In this document: positions 25,453 through 33,749 of the stretch, one piece after another
Numbering within the stretch: the first letter of the stretch is position 1
How the letters are laid out: each line of letters begins with the position of its first letter
From: Marinobacter iranensis
GTDB lineage: Bacteria; Pseudomonadota; Gammaproteobacteria; Pseudomonadales; Oleiphilaceae
Reading direction: 5' to 3'
DNA: 64,000 nt
Assembly: GCF_029207565.1 (NCBI RefSeq)
Contig: NZ_JANCMW010000005.1
Span: 1 to 64,000 of the forward strand
Notes under the pieces: model-generated
The model's database searches: none
What the model was told of the DNA's origin: nothing
Seen by the model: only the letters and a program-made list of their open reading frames with translations
Position numbers and translations under genes: made by a program

Positions 25453-26358
25453 TCAGGCTTCGGATTCGATGCGAGCTATCGTTGTTTTCAGCGTCTCAAC
25501 CACCTTCTGCATGGCCTGCTTGTCTTCATTGTCCAGGCCACGCAACGGAGCACGAACCTCGCCGCCAAACCGACCGTCCAGGGTGACGCCGTACTTTACG
25601 CACTGAATGAATTGGCCGCCCTGTTCGAGTACCCGCATCAGCGGCATCATGGCAGCCATGATCCGCCGGCCCTTGACGAAGTCACCTTCAAGCACGCAGG
25701 CGCGGTATAAAGCCAGATGTTCCTGGGCCAGGAAGTTAGACCCGGCGCAGACCCAACTGCGTGCACCCCAGGCGAAGAACTCCAGAGCCTGGTCGTCCAT
25801 ACCACAGGACATCTGAATGTGGGGGTAATCGCATGCCAACATATGTGCCCTGTTGATGTCACCAGAGCTTTCCTTGATGGCGCAGACATTGGATGAACTG
25901 GCGATCTGGTCGAGGCATTCAGCCTCCATGTTGATGCCCATCCGATCCGGGTAGTTGTACAACATGGCTGGCAGATTCGCAGCCCGGTCAACGGTCAGAA
26001 TATGTTGGGCCAGTTCACGCTGTGTAGGCAGGGAGTATGGCGGCGTAGCCACCAGGATAGCGTCGGCGCCGTTATCAGCTGCCTGTTCCGCAAGCCTGAC
26101 GGATTCTCTGGGATTCATGGATCCGGTGCCGAACACCAGGTTCTGATCCGGACCCATGGATTCCCGCGCGAGGCGCAACAACTGGATACGCTCTTCATGG
26201 GATTCGACATAGTATTCGCTGGTGGTGCCACCAACCATCAGGCCGTGCACACCGGCCTCAACCAGGTATTGAATCTGCTCGGAGAAAGCGTCGTACTGAA
26301 TATCGCCCTGGTCGTTAAATGGGGTGATCACAGGTGTGTATATGCCTTCGAATTGCAT
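25453..26358 (-). CDS. DHDPS/NAL family enzyme, predicted 4-hydroxy-1-pyrroline-2-carboxylate deaminase
   Basis: 301 residues from the ATG at 26358, which has GGAGTGG at proper spacing; an ATG six codons upstream lacks a ribosome site. It is a class I aldolase-like TIM barrel with Schiff-base Lys162 (CAIKESSGD), Tyr134 (LYNYPDRMG) and the GGTTSEYY phosphate/carboxylate loop (residues 43-50). DHDPS has GTTGES at that loop; the change to TTSEY argues against a lysine biosynthetic role. In hydroxyproline loci this family (LhpC/HypD) removes ammonia and water to give alpha-ketoglutarate semialdehyde. First gene of the operon with ALDH and the oxidase. Confidence 0.8.
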   Translation of the reverse strand: MQFEGIYTPVITPFNDQGDIQYDAFSEQIQYLVEAGVHGLMVGGTTSEYYVESHEERIQLLRLARESMGPDQNLVFGTGSMNPRESVRLAEQAADNGADAILVATPPYSLPTQRELAQHILTVDRAANLPAMLYNYPDRMGINMEAECLDQIASSSNVCAIKESSGDINRAHMLACDYPHIQMSCGMDDQALEFFAWGARSWVCAGSNFLAQEHLALYRACVLEGDFVKGRRIMAAMMPLMRVLEQGGQFIQCVKYGVTLDGRFGGEVRAPLRGLDNEDKQAMQKVVETLKTTIARIESEA

Positions 26359-26477
26359 AAAACCCACTCCTTTCATTGTTTGTTGTTGAAGTATTGAGCT
26401 ATAGGAATGTTACCGACAGCCTGGAAAACGCCACAATCAACATTTATTGCGTGAAAGGAATAACTTCAGGTTATGCA

Positions 26478-26501
26478 AAACGGCGGATTAATACGCCGTT
26501 T
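26478..26501 (-). terminator. intrinsic terminator of the LysR gene
   Basis: AAACGGCG (26478-26485) and CGCCGTTT (26494-26501) form an 8 bp stem with an 8-base loop. Read on the minus strand it lies about 20 bases beyond the LysR stop (26520) and ends in TTTT, as expected for an intrinsic terminator. The 119 bases beyond it to 26359 hold the promoter of the DHDPS-type operon. Confidence 0.65.
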
Positions 26502-26519
26502 CAACAAGGCTTGGGTAAT

Positions 26520-27494
26520 TCAGGGTGTTACCCGGGTTTCTTCCTTGTCGATGCGGGCCATGAACCATTCATAAAAGGTATCCAGAGCCTGGTTTTCCCT
26601 GTTCGACTCCGGGTAAGACAGATAGTGCAGTTTTTCCCTGAAAGCAGCGTCAGGCCCACAGGGCCGGACCAGGGCACCTGTCTCCAGAAGAGGAGCAATC
26701 AGATGGTGGTAGCCGAGACAAATGCCCTGTCCTCGCATTGTCATGGTAATCAGCAGGTTGTAATCGTTTGAACTGAAAGAGTGTTCCTGCTGTTTGCGCC
26801 GATCCAGGTCGATACCCTGAAAGGAAAACCAGGTGAACCAGTCAACGTGTTCAGCCACCTGGGAACGGCCGTAGGGTGACAGCTCCAACAAGGCTGCATC
26901 GGCCAGCTCTTCCAGTGATTCAATCTCCGGGTGGCGATCCAGGTAATCCGGTGAGCAAACCGGGTAAATAAGATCGTAAAACAGCGGTATCGAATGGTAA
27001 CCATCACGAGGGTCGCTGACCTTGTTTATAAAAACATCCGGATAAACCCCAGGTTCCAGCGTAAGGAAGTTATTTGTTGAAACAACATTGATGTCAATGT
27101 GTGGATAACAGCTAAAAAATTCCGGCAGATGGTTGGCGAGCCAGAGCGCGGCGAATGCCGGCGAACAGCAGATCGTGAGCTCCTGTTGCCTGCTGCTACC
27201 CTCCGTTATTCGTTGGGCCGCCTGGGCAATGTTGATAAAGGAGAGCGAAACCGCATCGTAGAGGATTGAACCAGCCTCAGTCAGCTCTACAGCTCGCCCG
27301 GCACGTTTAAACAGAGGCACGCCGAGCGACTCCTCCAATTCCCGGATTTGCCGACTGACGGCTGCCTGGGTTACGCAAAGTGCTTCAGCGGCACGCGTAA
27401 AATTCTGGTACTTGGCGGCCGCGACAAAGGAGCGCACGGCGCGCAGAGATGGCATTTGAACCAATATCTGGTCCGGCCCTACATGCTTAACCAT
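26520..27494 (-). CDS. LysR family regulator (GcvA-like), likely regulator of the hydroxyproline genes
   Basis: 324 residues from ATG 27494; an internal ATG at 27455 (MPSLRAVRSFVAAAKYQNFT) gives the more common LysR N-terminus, so the first 13 residues are uncertain. HTH: TRAAEALCVTQAAVSRQIRE. The effector domain has the GcvA-type CCSPAFAALWLANHLPEFF. It lies between the catabolic operon and the divergent epimerase gene and could control both. ATTAAA (27519-27524) and TTTAAT (27531-27536) in the divergent gap form a small inverted repeat suited to LysR binding. Confidence 0.83.
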   Translation of the reverse strand: MVKHVGPDQILVQMPSLRAVRSFVAAAKYQNFTRAAEALCVTQAAVSRQIRELEESLGVPLFKRAGRAVELTEAGSILYDAVSLSFINIAQAAQRITEGSSRQQELTICCSPAFAALWLANHLPEFFSCYPHIDINVVSTNNFLTLEPGVYPDVFINKVSDPRDGYHSIPLFYDLIYPVCSPDYLDRHPEIESLEELADAALLELSPYGRSQVAEHVDWFTWFSFQGIDLDRRKQQEHSFSSNDYNLLITMTMRGQGICLGYHHLIAPLLETGALVRPCGPDAAFREKLHYLSYPESNRENQALDTFYEWFMARIDKEETRVTP

Positions 27495-27518
27495 AACCTG
27501 GGGTTCTCATTTCTCCGA

Positions 27519-27536
27519 ATTAAAAGTCGCTTTAAT
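27519..27536. promoter_or_regulatory. candidate LysR box between regulator and epimerase
   Basis: ATTAAA-N6-TTTAAT sits 25 bases before the LysR start in the 180 bp divergent gap (27495-27674). It has the T-N11-A shape common to LysR sites. Candidate only; short AT-rich palindromes arise by chance. Confidence 0.35.
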
Positions 27537-27674
27537 CCGCAATAGGCCAAAAATACACTCGTATAAAGGTCGAACCGCATTTTAGAGGCACCATCCCGAT
27601 GCGTGTCTTCCGTTGTATTAGCTGATTCATAAAAGAACCCTATCATATATCAAGGTCAAAAGAGGCTGGTAAGA

Positions 27675-28727
27675 ATGTCATTTAAAAGAACAATCCATGC
27701 TATTGACACACACGCAGGCGAACCCATGCGAGTTATCACTGGCGGTGTTCCAAACATCCCCGGAAAAACCGTGTATGAAAAGATGGTATGGCTGAGAGAG
27801 AATGACGACCAGCTGCGTAAACTAATGCTACGTGAGCCTCGTGGTTACCCACCTCTTTGTTGCAATATTATTGTTCCGCCCTGCCATCCCGATGCCGACG
27901 CAGGCTACGTAATTATGGAGCAGGTAGAGTATCCGGTCATGTCTGGTGGCAACACTATTTCTGTGGCAACGGTGCTGCTTGAAATGGGCATGCTGCCGAT
28001 GCGGGAGCCTGTTACAGAGCTTGTTCTGGAATCACCGGCGGGGCTGATTCGCATCAGGGCTGAGTGCAAGGACGGGAAGGTAAAGAACGTCACTTTCAGG
28101 AATGTTCCGGCTTTTGCGGCCTACCTCGACGCAGAAATAGAGGTGCCTCATCTCGGCAAGGTGACTGTGGATGTTGGGTGGGGAGGCATGTTTTATGTCA
28201 TTGCGGATGTCCGCCAGTTTCCCGGTCTGGAACTAATCCCCGAGCATGGCGCGGAGATAGCACGGATTTCGGCCATGATCAGGCAGGCAGCGATTGAGCA
28301 ACTGCCCGTTGAGCACCCTGATTACCCAGGGGTCGGGATCACCATCTCACAACTTTCCGGGCCGGCAAGCAGCCCGGATGCCGATTGGAAGAATGCGGTA
28401 ACAGTGGCGTCTGGTGGTTTTGATTGGGACAGACCCAGCACCTGGACCGGCGCCCTTGATCGGTGCCCATGCGGCACCGGCACATGCGCAAAAATGGCGG
28501 TTCTTCATGCCAAAGGGGAGCTCCCGCTGAACCAGGATTTTCGCCATCAGGGTATCCTTGGCAACGTGTTCACTGGACGGCTTGTCGAGGAAACGAGAAT
28601 TGGTGAGAAGACAGCGGTTGTACCGACGATTACCGGAACAAGCTGGATCTACGGGATCAACACCTATGTGTTGGACAATGATGATCCATTCACCGAAGGA
28701 TTCTGTGTGCAGGATATCTGGGCCTGA
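27675..28727 (+). CDS. proline racemase superfamily protein, hydroxyproline 2-epimerase with Ser/Cys catalytic pair
   Basis: 350 residues, the full length of the family. The first acid/base position is Ser90 in PVMSGGNTIS where proline racemase and classical 4-hydroxyproline epimerase have Cys; the second is Cys266 in DRCPCGTGT, as usual. The dehydratase subgroup instead has Thr at the second position, so epimerase activity is more likely here, on 4-hydroxy- or 3-hydroxyproline. Context (oxidase, deaminase, ALDH, TRAP transporter) points to trans-4-hydroxy-L-proline to cis-4-hydroxy-D-proline. Divergent from the LysR gene; AAGAGG lies upstream of the ATG. It ends 31 bp before the convergent reductase remnant. 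Confidence 0.82.
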   Translation: MSFKRTIHAIDTHAGEPMRVITGGVPNIPGKTVYEKMVWLRENDDQLRKLMLREPRGYPPLCCNIIVPPCHPDADAGYVIMEQVEYPVMSGGNTISVATVLLEMGMLPMREPVTELVLESPAGLIRIRAECKDGKVKNVTFRNVPAFAAYLDAEIEVPHLGKVTVDVGWGGMFYVIADVRQFPGLELIPEHGAEIARISAMIRQAAIEQLPVEHPDYPGVGITISQLSGPASSPDADWKNAVTVASGGFDWDRPSTWTGALDRCPCGTGTCAKMAVLHAKGELPLNQDFRHQGILGNVFTGRLVEETRIGEKTAVVPTITGTSWIYGINTYVLDNDDPFTEGFCVQDIWA

Positions 28728-28757
28728 CTACTGAGGTGAAGAGCACTCCCCCGCCGC

Positions 28758-29390
28758 TCACAAGGAGCGGCGAATCTCCTCAAGCACTGCCGTGTCAATT
28801 GAAACGCGCTTCTCCTGCGAAATACAGTCTTGTACCGAGCGGCGGCCGGGCACGTAAGCACCACGCTCTGCAAGTCGGTCAAGGTGTTCGCTCAGGCGGG
28901 TAGAAAAACCTTCGTCAATAACGGTGGGCAGGATTGTAATGATCGTCATTGCCGCATCGATCACCTGATCTCCCCTTTCAAGATCCGGCATATCGAGTGA
29001 CCAGGAGGCACCGGATAATCCGGCGGCAAGGCACTCAACCATCAGGGCCACGTTCGCGCCTTTCGCACCACCGAATGCCAACAGTGCACCACGCAGGCCA
29101 GCTTTTGCGTCAGTGGTAACGTTGCCCGTCTCATGGATTGCCCAGCCTAAGGGAATCTCGCGCCCTTCTTCCGCCGCCTTCACCAGGTTGATAAACGCCG
29201 TGGCGCTGGACGCCTGGTCAAAAACAAGTGGCGCATTAACATCGGCCAGGGGTGCGGCAAACGCCATCGGATTGGTGCCAAAAATGATCTTGCCACCGGG
29301 TGCCCCCGCGACAGCAGGCGGACTGCTGGACACAGCAAAGGCGATAACGCCTTTCAGGGCCAGGCGCCGGACATAGTATCCGAGTTCACC
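28758..29390 (-). pseudogene. N-terminally truncated Ldh-family oxidoreductase (delta-1-pyrroline-2-carboxylate reductase-like)
   Basis: The minus strand from about 29390 reads GELGYYVRRLALKGVIAFAV, then SSSPPAVAGAPGGKIIFGTN and PMAFAAP, which is the middle of the malate/L-lactate dehydrogenase (Ldh, DpkA/LhpI) family, and continues open to the usual C-terminus at 28758. Intact members have about 330-350 residues; the first 130-150, including the conserved catalytic His motif (SHG), are missing. Upstream sequence in this frame (THGRGTF region) is unrelated and runs directly into the end of dctM 41 bases away. No good start with a ribosome site exists; a GTG at 29333 would give 191 residues. 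Probably non-functional after a deletion. Confidence 0.7.
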
Positions 29391-29430
29391 GGTGGTTCTG
29401 CTGACCCAAGAAAACGTACCTCTCCCGTGA

Positions 29431-30729
29431 TTAGTGCACGTATCCGAGCAGCTTCGGCAGAAAGAGCGACAGCGCTGGCCAGTAGGTCGTAATCAGCATC
29501 ACCGGCAGCGCGGCAAGCAGCATGAAGCTGAAGGCGGGCCGAAGGACCTGCGACATCCCGACGTTGCCGATGCGGCAACTCATGAACAGAATGGGTGCCA
29601 TGGGCGGGCTGTTGCAGCCAATGACGACGCTGGTGCCGACGATGGCGGCAAAATGCACCGGATGGATGCCAATACTCTCCATAACCGGCAACAACAGCGG
29701 GCTGAGGATAGCCACGACACTCACGTCGTCCATGATCATCCCCATCAGGATGAGGAAGACGTTGACCATGAGAAGAATCAGCAGTTTGTTGTGGAACAAC
29801 TCGAGCAACAGGTCAGTCAACTGCTGCGGTACGCGCTCGAAAGTAAGAATGCGACTGGCCACGAAGGAAAAGAGCAGAATGATCATGATGACGCCGGTGG
29901 TCGTGGCGGCTTGGATGAAGCACCGCGCCAGGGCCTTCAGGTCGAGGTCGCGATAAACGAACATGCCCACGGGTATGGCATAGACAACGGCAATGGCGGC
30001 CGCCTCGGTGGGGGTAAAGATGCCACCGTAGATGCCGCCAAGGATGATGACCGGGAGCATCAAGGCGGGGAAGGCCTTCCAACCGGTGCTGCCGATATTC
30101 CGGAAGCGCTCACTCAGTACGAGCTTTTCCGGGCTGGCGTCGGGATTTTTGCGCGTTTTGATGGCGTTAATCACGCACAGGAATACCATCAGCAGAATAC
30201 CCGGCCCGATGGTAGCCAGGAAAACGACCGCGACGGATTGCCGGGTTACGACAGCGTAAAGGATCATCGTGATACTGGGCGGAATCAACAGGCCGAGCAG
30301 CGAAGAGATCCCAACCAGCGCGGTGGAATACGGGCGGCTGTAGCCGTGTTTTTCCATCGGCCCTATCATGATGGTGCCAATTGCGGCCACGGCGGCCGAG
30401 GCTGTCCCCGAAATGGCTCCGAAGACGCCGCAGGCCACCACCATTGAGGTTCCCATTCCGCTGCGGGAAGAGCCGACAATGGCCTCGACAAAGCGTATGA
30501 GCCTGGCGGCAATTCCCCCTGACTGCATCAAATACCCTGTCATGATAAACAATGGGAGGGCGAGCAGAATAATGGAATTGATGGACCAGAAGCCGGTTGT
30601 CATGAGTGACGATACATCGACGCCATAAGCGAGAGAAAGTACGAGAGTCATGGCGGCGAACGAAAAGACCACCGGCACGCCTATGATCATTAACAGTATG
30701 ACTGCACCTATCGCTAACAAGGCACCCAT
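29431..30729 (-). CDS. dctM: TRAP transporter large permease subunit DctM
   Basis: 432 residues with about twelve membrane segments: IGAVILLMIIGVPVVFSFAA at the start, PLFIMTGYLMQSGGIAARLI in the conserved second helix pair, GISSLLGLLIPPSITMILYA and GIYGGIFTPTEAAAIAVVYA, all family landmarks. The C-terminus (SLFLPKLLGYVH) is complete. It forms the sodium-coupled transport pore with DctQ and works with the binding protein at 31363-32394. GGAGAAAC precedes the ATG. It lies 45 bp downstream of dctQ in one dctPQM operon. Confidence 0.9.
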   Translation of the reverse strand: MGALLAIGAVILLMIIGVPVVFSFAAMTLVLSLAYGVDVSSLMTTGFWSINSIILLALPLFIMTGYLMQSGGIAARLIRFVEAIVGSSRSGMGTSMVVACGVFGAISGTASAAVAAIGTIMIGPMEKHGYSRPYSTALVGISSLLGLLIPPSITMILYAVVTRQSVAVVFLATIGPGILLMVFLCVINAIKTRKNPDASPEKLVLSERFRNIGSTGWKAFPALMLPVIILGGIYGGIFTPTEAAAIAVVYAIPVGMFVYRDLDLKALARCFIQAATTTGVIMIILLFSFVASRILTFERVPQQLTDLLLELFHNKLLILLMVNVFLILMGMIMDDVSVVAILSPLLLPVMESIGIHPVHFAAIVGTSVVIGCNSPPMAPILFMSCRIGNVGMSQVLRPAFSFMLLAALPVMLITTYWPALSLFLPKLLGYVH

Positions 30730-30774
30730 TTGTTTCTCCGATTATTGTCAGGAGGTCTCTTGATGAGAGACGTC

Positions 30775-31290
30775 TTATTGAGTTTCAGCTTTTCTGAATA
30801 GCTTGCTGATGTCGTGAATGAAGTCCCGGAGCACATAGAGCAACAGCAGAACACTCGCAACCAGGAGGCTTCCTTGTGAAAGGTATTGCGGAATACCGAA
30901 CACCGGTGTGACCTGCCCCTTCTCGAACCCCCAGGAAAACAGGCTGTAGCTCCAGGAGACGAAAAAACCTGCCATCACCAATGAAACGATTGTGGCAATG
31001 AGCCTCATTGTGTCGTGCAAAGCCTCGCTGTCGGAAAACGCCTGAAAGAAATCGGCACTAAGATGGGTCCTCTCCCGCGAGGCCAGGGCTGCTCCGAGCA
31101 TGTACACCCACATAGCCGCCATCAACACAAGTTCCTCAAGTCCAAATACCTGCACGTCAAGCAAGGCCCTGAATACGATGCCGACGACCATGGCAAAAGA
31201 AACGAAAAGGCCCAGCGCCGTAACGGCAGCCTTTAAAACAAACGCGAGTATATTATCGACGCGGGCCAGGCAATTCATAATTGTTTTCAT
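30775..31290 (-). CDS. dctQ: TRAP transporter small permease subunit DctQ
   Basis: 171 residues from the ATG at 31290, preceded by GGGGGTAAAA; a TTG start 12 bases upstream is less likely. Four membrane segments are visible (FVLKAAVTALGLFVSFAMVV, ELVLMAAMWVYMLGAALASR, TIVSLVMAGFFVSWSYSLF, QGSLLVASVLLLLYVLRDF). The ASRERTHLSADFF loop after helix 2 is the DctQ signature. Paired with DctM and DctP. Confidence 0.88.
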   Translation of the reverse strand: MKTIMNCLARVDNILAFVLKAAVTALGLFVSFAMVVGIVFRALLDVQVFGLEELVLMAAMWVYMLGAALASRERTHLSADFFQAFSDSEALHDTMRLIATIVSLVMAGFFVSWSYSLFSWGFEKGQVTPVFGIPQYLSQGSLLVASVLLLLYVLRDFIHDISKLFRKAETQ

Positions 31291-31362
31291 TTTTACCCCC
31301 AAAAGGTATCGAGCATAGAGTAGCCCCCGTTAGCAGGGACCACTCCATGTCAATTGGCGGGA

Positions 31363-32394
31363 TTATTTACTCGGGTCCGATGCATGCTCACGGACGGCGG
31401 CCATGACCTCTTCACCCATGGTTTCCTCGGCCTCGACCCACACGGTCTCGCGAACACGTTTTACCCAGGCGGCCATCTCCTCATCGGACGGCACGACGTA
31501 TTTCATACCATCTTCCTGAGCCTTCTGGATCCACTTCTCATCCTCGGCCTTGGCATTCTGGAATTGCTCGTTGACCACAACCTCCACGGCACCCGCGATG
31601 ATCCCGCGATCCTCGTCATCGAGAGCTTTCCAGGAATTCTGATTCATCAGGAACGTATAGAAAGAAAAGTTGTGCTTGGAGTGGACGAAATAATCGAGCA
31701 GGTCGTTGAAGTAGGTGTAGTCCCAGAAGATTACGTTACTCGAATCGCCATCGACGACCCCGGTCTGGATGGAGGTATAGACTTCGGACCAGTCGATGGG
31801 GACGGCCTGGAACCCCATGGCCTGTATGGTTTGAGGAAGCGGAAAGATAGGTTGGGAGCGGAGTTTGATGCCCTGTGCATCTTCATAGTTGGTAGCGTAT
31901 GTTTCCGCTGTCGCTATGCCGCCAAAACCTTCTGGAAAGGGCCCCAGGTATTCCAGGCCAATATCCGAAAGGATGGGCTCAACGACTTCCGAGACCCAAC
32001 CATCCTTGGCGTAGGCATCCAGTGCGTCCTCCCAGCCCAGGGTCATGTAGGGTAACTGCAATACACCAAGCCGCTCATCGTAGGATGTTTGTGGCCAACC
32101 CAGAAAGAGGTCTATGTTACCTCTGACCAACTGGTCGAAAAGTTCCTGTGGCCCACCAATCTCGTCCTGATAGAAGACGTTCATGGTGATTCTGCCGTCA
32201 GATTGCTTTTCGACAAGATCAGCAATTTTCTTTACTGCCTGACCATTGGGTGATTCCCGGTCCCCTGCCTCCGTTGCGATCGTAAACTTCAGTTCCTCAT
32301 CGCTTGCCCAAGTGGAAGCTGAGAAACAAAGAGCAGCGATTACCAATGCTGCGATTATGCCTGAACTGGCCTTTGTTGGATTTTTTGACTTCAT
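31363..32394 (-). CDS. dctP: TRAP transporter substrate-binding protein DctP
   Basis: 343 residues from the ATG at 32394 with GGAGAAGGTG upstream. The open frame continues far upstream without a plausible start, so 32394 is chosen. Signal peptide of about 29 residues (GIIAALVIAALCFSASTWAS). Mature DctP fold: NGQAVKKIADLVEKQSDGRI, QLVRGNIDLFLGWPQTSY, KLRSQPIFPLPQTIQAMGFQ AVP with the carboxylate-binding Arg in the LRSQP motif. It delivers an organic acid or amino-acid-like carboxylate; hydroxyproline is the suggestion of the context. First gene of dctPQM. Confidence 0.88.
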   Translation of the reverse strand: MKSKNPTKASSGIIAALVIAALCFSASTWASDEELKFTIATEAGDRESPNGQAVKKIADLVEKQSDGRITMNVFYQDEIGGPQELFDQLVRGNIDLFLGWPQTSYDERLGVLQLPYMTLGWEDALDAYAKDGWVSEVVEPILSDIGLEYLGPFPEGFGGIATAETYATNYEDAQGIKLRSQPIFPLPQTIQAMGFQAVPIDWSEVYTSIQTGVVDGDSSNVIFWDYTYFNDLLDYFVHSKHNFSFYTFLMNQNSWKALDDEDRGIIAGAVEVVVNEQFQNAKAEDEKWIQKAQEDGMKYVVPSDEEMAAWVKRVRETVWVEAEETMGEEVMAAVREHASDPSK

Positions 32395-32647
32395 AACACC
32401 TTCTCCAAGAGAGTTATTTTTGTTGGATCTCATCTCGTGCCTGATCAGGATTACACCTGCATCGAGGCATAAATTTAATCTAGTGTTGTGGCGGAAGTAA
32501 TGGAAACGACTTTTTTTCAGTGCAAAGCAAAACCTGAGGTTATCGTTACCGTGGCAATGAGGGGCGTAAGGTGGCAGGTTATCCACAGCAGTGGTTAACT
32601 GCGCTATTCTCTGCCATTCTTTATTGACTTGGATTTTGACGCTGCAA

Positions 32648-33676
32648 ATGACAACCAAATCGATGTCGCCACAAGTCACGGGCACTTCGCCCCGGGTACC
32701 TCGTTTAAAGACGCCGTTACGTATCGGCTTTATCCTGCGCGAACATTTTTCCATGGTTGCCTTCACGGCTGCCGTTGATACGCTGGTGACCACAAACCTT
32801 GTCACGCCGGAACCCGCTTTCGAACATTTCACTATTGGCGCCGTTGGCCGGACCGTTCTGAGTGACCTCGGCATTGAAGTGTCCGCAGGAACAGACTTGA
32901 AATCCATCGTGGTTGATCCCTCGCAGGTGGACATGCTGATCGTCTGCGGTGGCTATCGCAGTCAGCTCGAGCCCGAACCTCACCTGCTCAGCATCCTGAA
33001 GACAGCCGACCAGAAAGGCATTCGCCTGGGTGGCCTGTGGAATGGAGGGATAACCCTGATTCAAGCCGGCCTGATGGAGGGTCATACCTGTGCCCTGCAT
33101 CCCGACAACCACGCCTACGTGCGGGAGAATTACCCTGCGGTGAAGGTATCCGCCAACGCCTACGAGCTGGAGGACCATCACGCCACCTGCGCTGGCCCGG
33201 TGAGTACACTTGAAATGATGCTGAAGTTGATCGGCCAGCTGTTGCACAATCCGCACATCGTCCGGGCGGTACGTGAAATTCTCAGCTGCGACCAGGTCGC
33301 CGAGCAAGTGGGCCCAATGCCACTGAATGTTGGCGACGACCCTACCCTTCCTGAAGCGTTACAGACCCTGCTGGCGCTAATGCGGGCCAACATAGAAGAG
33401 CCGCTCACGCTCGTGGAGCTGGCCCAATGCGTCAACCTCTCCCGCCGCCAGATGGAGCGCCTGTTCCAAAGCCATCTGGATACCTCGCCTTCGCGCTATT
33501 ACCTGGAACTCAGGCTGGTTCATGCCCGGCGTCTGCTGATGCAGACAAACCGGAGCATCCTGGACATATCCCTGGCCAGTGGCTTCGTCAGCAGCAGCCA
33601 TTTCAGCAATTGTTTCAAGGACTGCTACGGCATCACCCCGTCAGCGGCAAGGCAAAACCCATCGACTCAGAAATGA
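32648..33676 (+). CDS. GlxA-type AraC family regulator (DJ-1/PfpI domain plus HTH)
   Basis: 342 residues if started at the ATG at 32648; ATG 32663 is also possible. The N-terminal class-I glutamine amidotransferase-like domain runs from LRIGFILREHFSMVAFTAAV to about residue 195 (MLIVCGGYRSQLEPEPH lacks a clear catalytic triad, as in other regulators of this group). The C-terminal AraC domain contains TLVELAQCVNLSRRQMERLF and SILDISLASGFVSSSHFSNC. It belongs to the GbdR/CdhR/SouR group that senses quaternary amines and their products. It is divergent from dctP and convergent with the BCCT gene, so it may regulate either. Confidence 0.82.
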   Translation: MTTKSMSPQVTGTSPRVPRLKTPLRIGFILREHFSMVAFTAAVDTLVTTNLVTPEPAFEHFTIGAVGRTVLSDLGIEVSAGTDLKSIVVDPSQVDMLIVCGGYRSQLEPEPHLLSILKTADQKGIRLGGLWNGGITLIQAGLMEGHTCALHPDNHAYVRENYPAVKVSANAYELEDHHATCAGPVSTLEMMLKLIGQLLHNPHIVRAVREILSCDQVAEQVGPMPLNVGDDPTLPEALQTLLALMRANIEEPLTLVELAQCVNLSRRQMERLFQSHLDTSPSRYYLELRLVHARRLLMQTNRSILDISLASGFVSSSHFSNCFKDCYGITPSAARQNPSTQK

Positions 33677-33687
33677 CCAGCAATAGA

Positions 33688-33714
33688 AAAGGGGCGCCGA
33701 TCCGGCGCCCCTTT
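33688..33714. terminator. strong bidirectional terminator
   Basis: AAAGGGGCGCCG (33688-33699) and CGGCGCCCCTTT (33703-33714) form a perfect 12 bp stem with a 3-base loop, ending in TTT on the plus strand and bordered by AAAA on the other side. It lies between the convergent GlxA-type regulator (stop 33676) and the BCCT gene (stop 33750). Confidence 0.85.
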
Positions 33715-33749
33715 GGTTGGCTTCAAACGTTACAGCCAGTCATTCACTA

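Noticed and set aside
29354..29578. 74-codon minus-strand frame overlapping the dctM end, as possible N-terminus of the Ldh-family gene
   Set aside because: It is in a different frame from the reductase remnant and its sequence does not match the Ldh N-terminus (no SHG motif).
29434..30447. 337-codon open frame on the plus strand
   Set aside because: Antisense to dctM, hydrophilic mirror of membrane helices, no motif.
32395..32934. 180-residue N-terminal extension of DctP in open frame
   Set aside because: It contains no signal peptide or motif and overlaps the start of the GlxA-type regulator. The ATG at 32394 has a strong ribosome site and a proper signal peptide.
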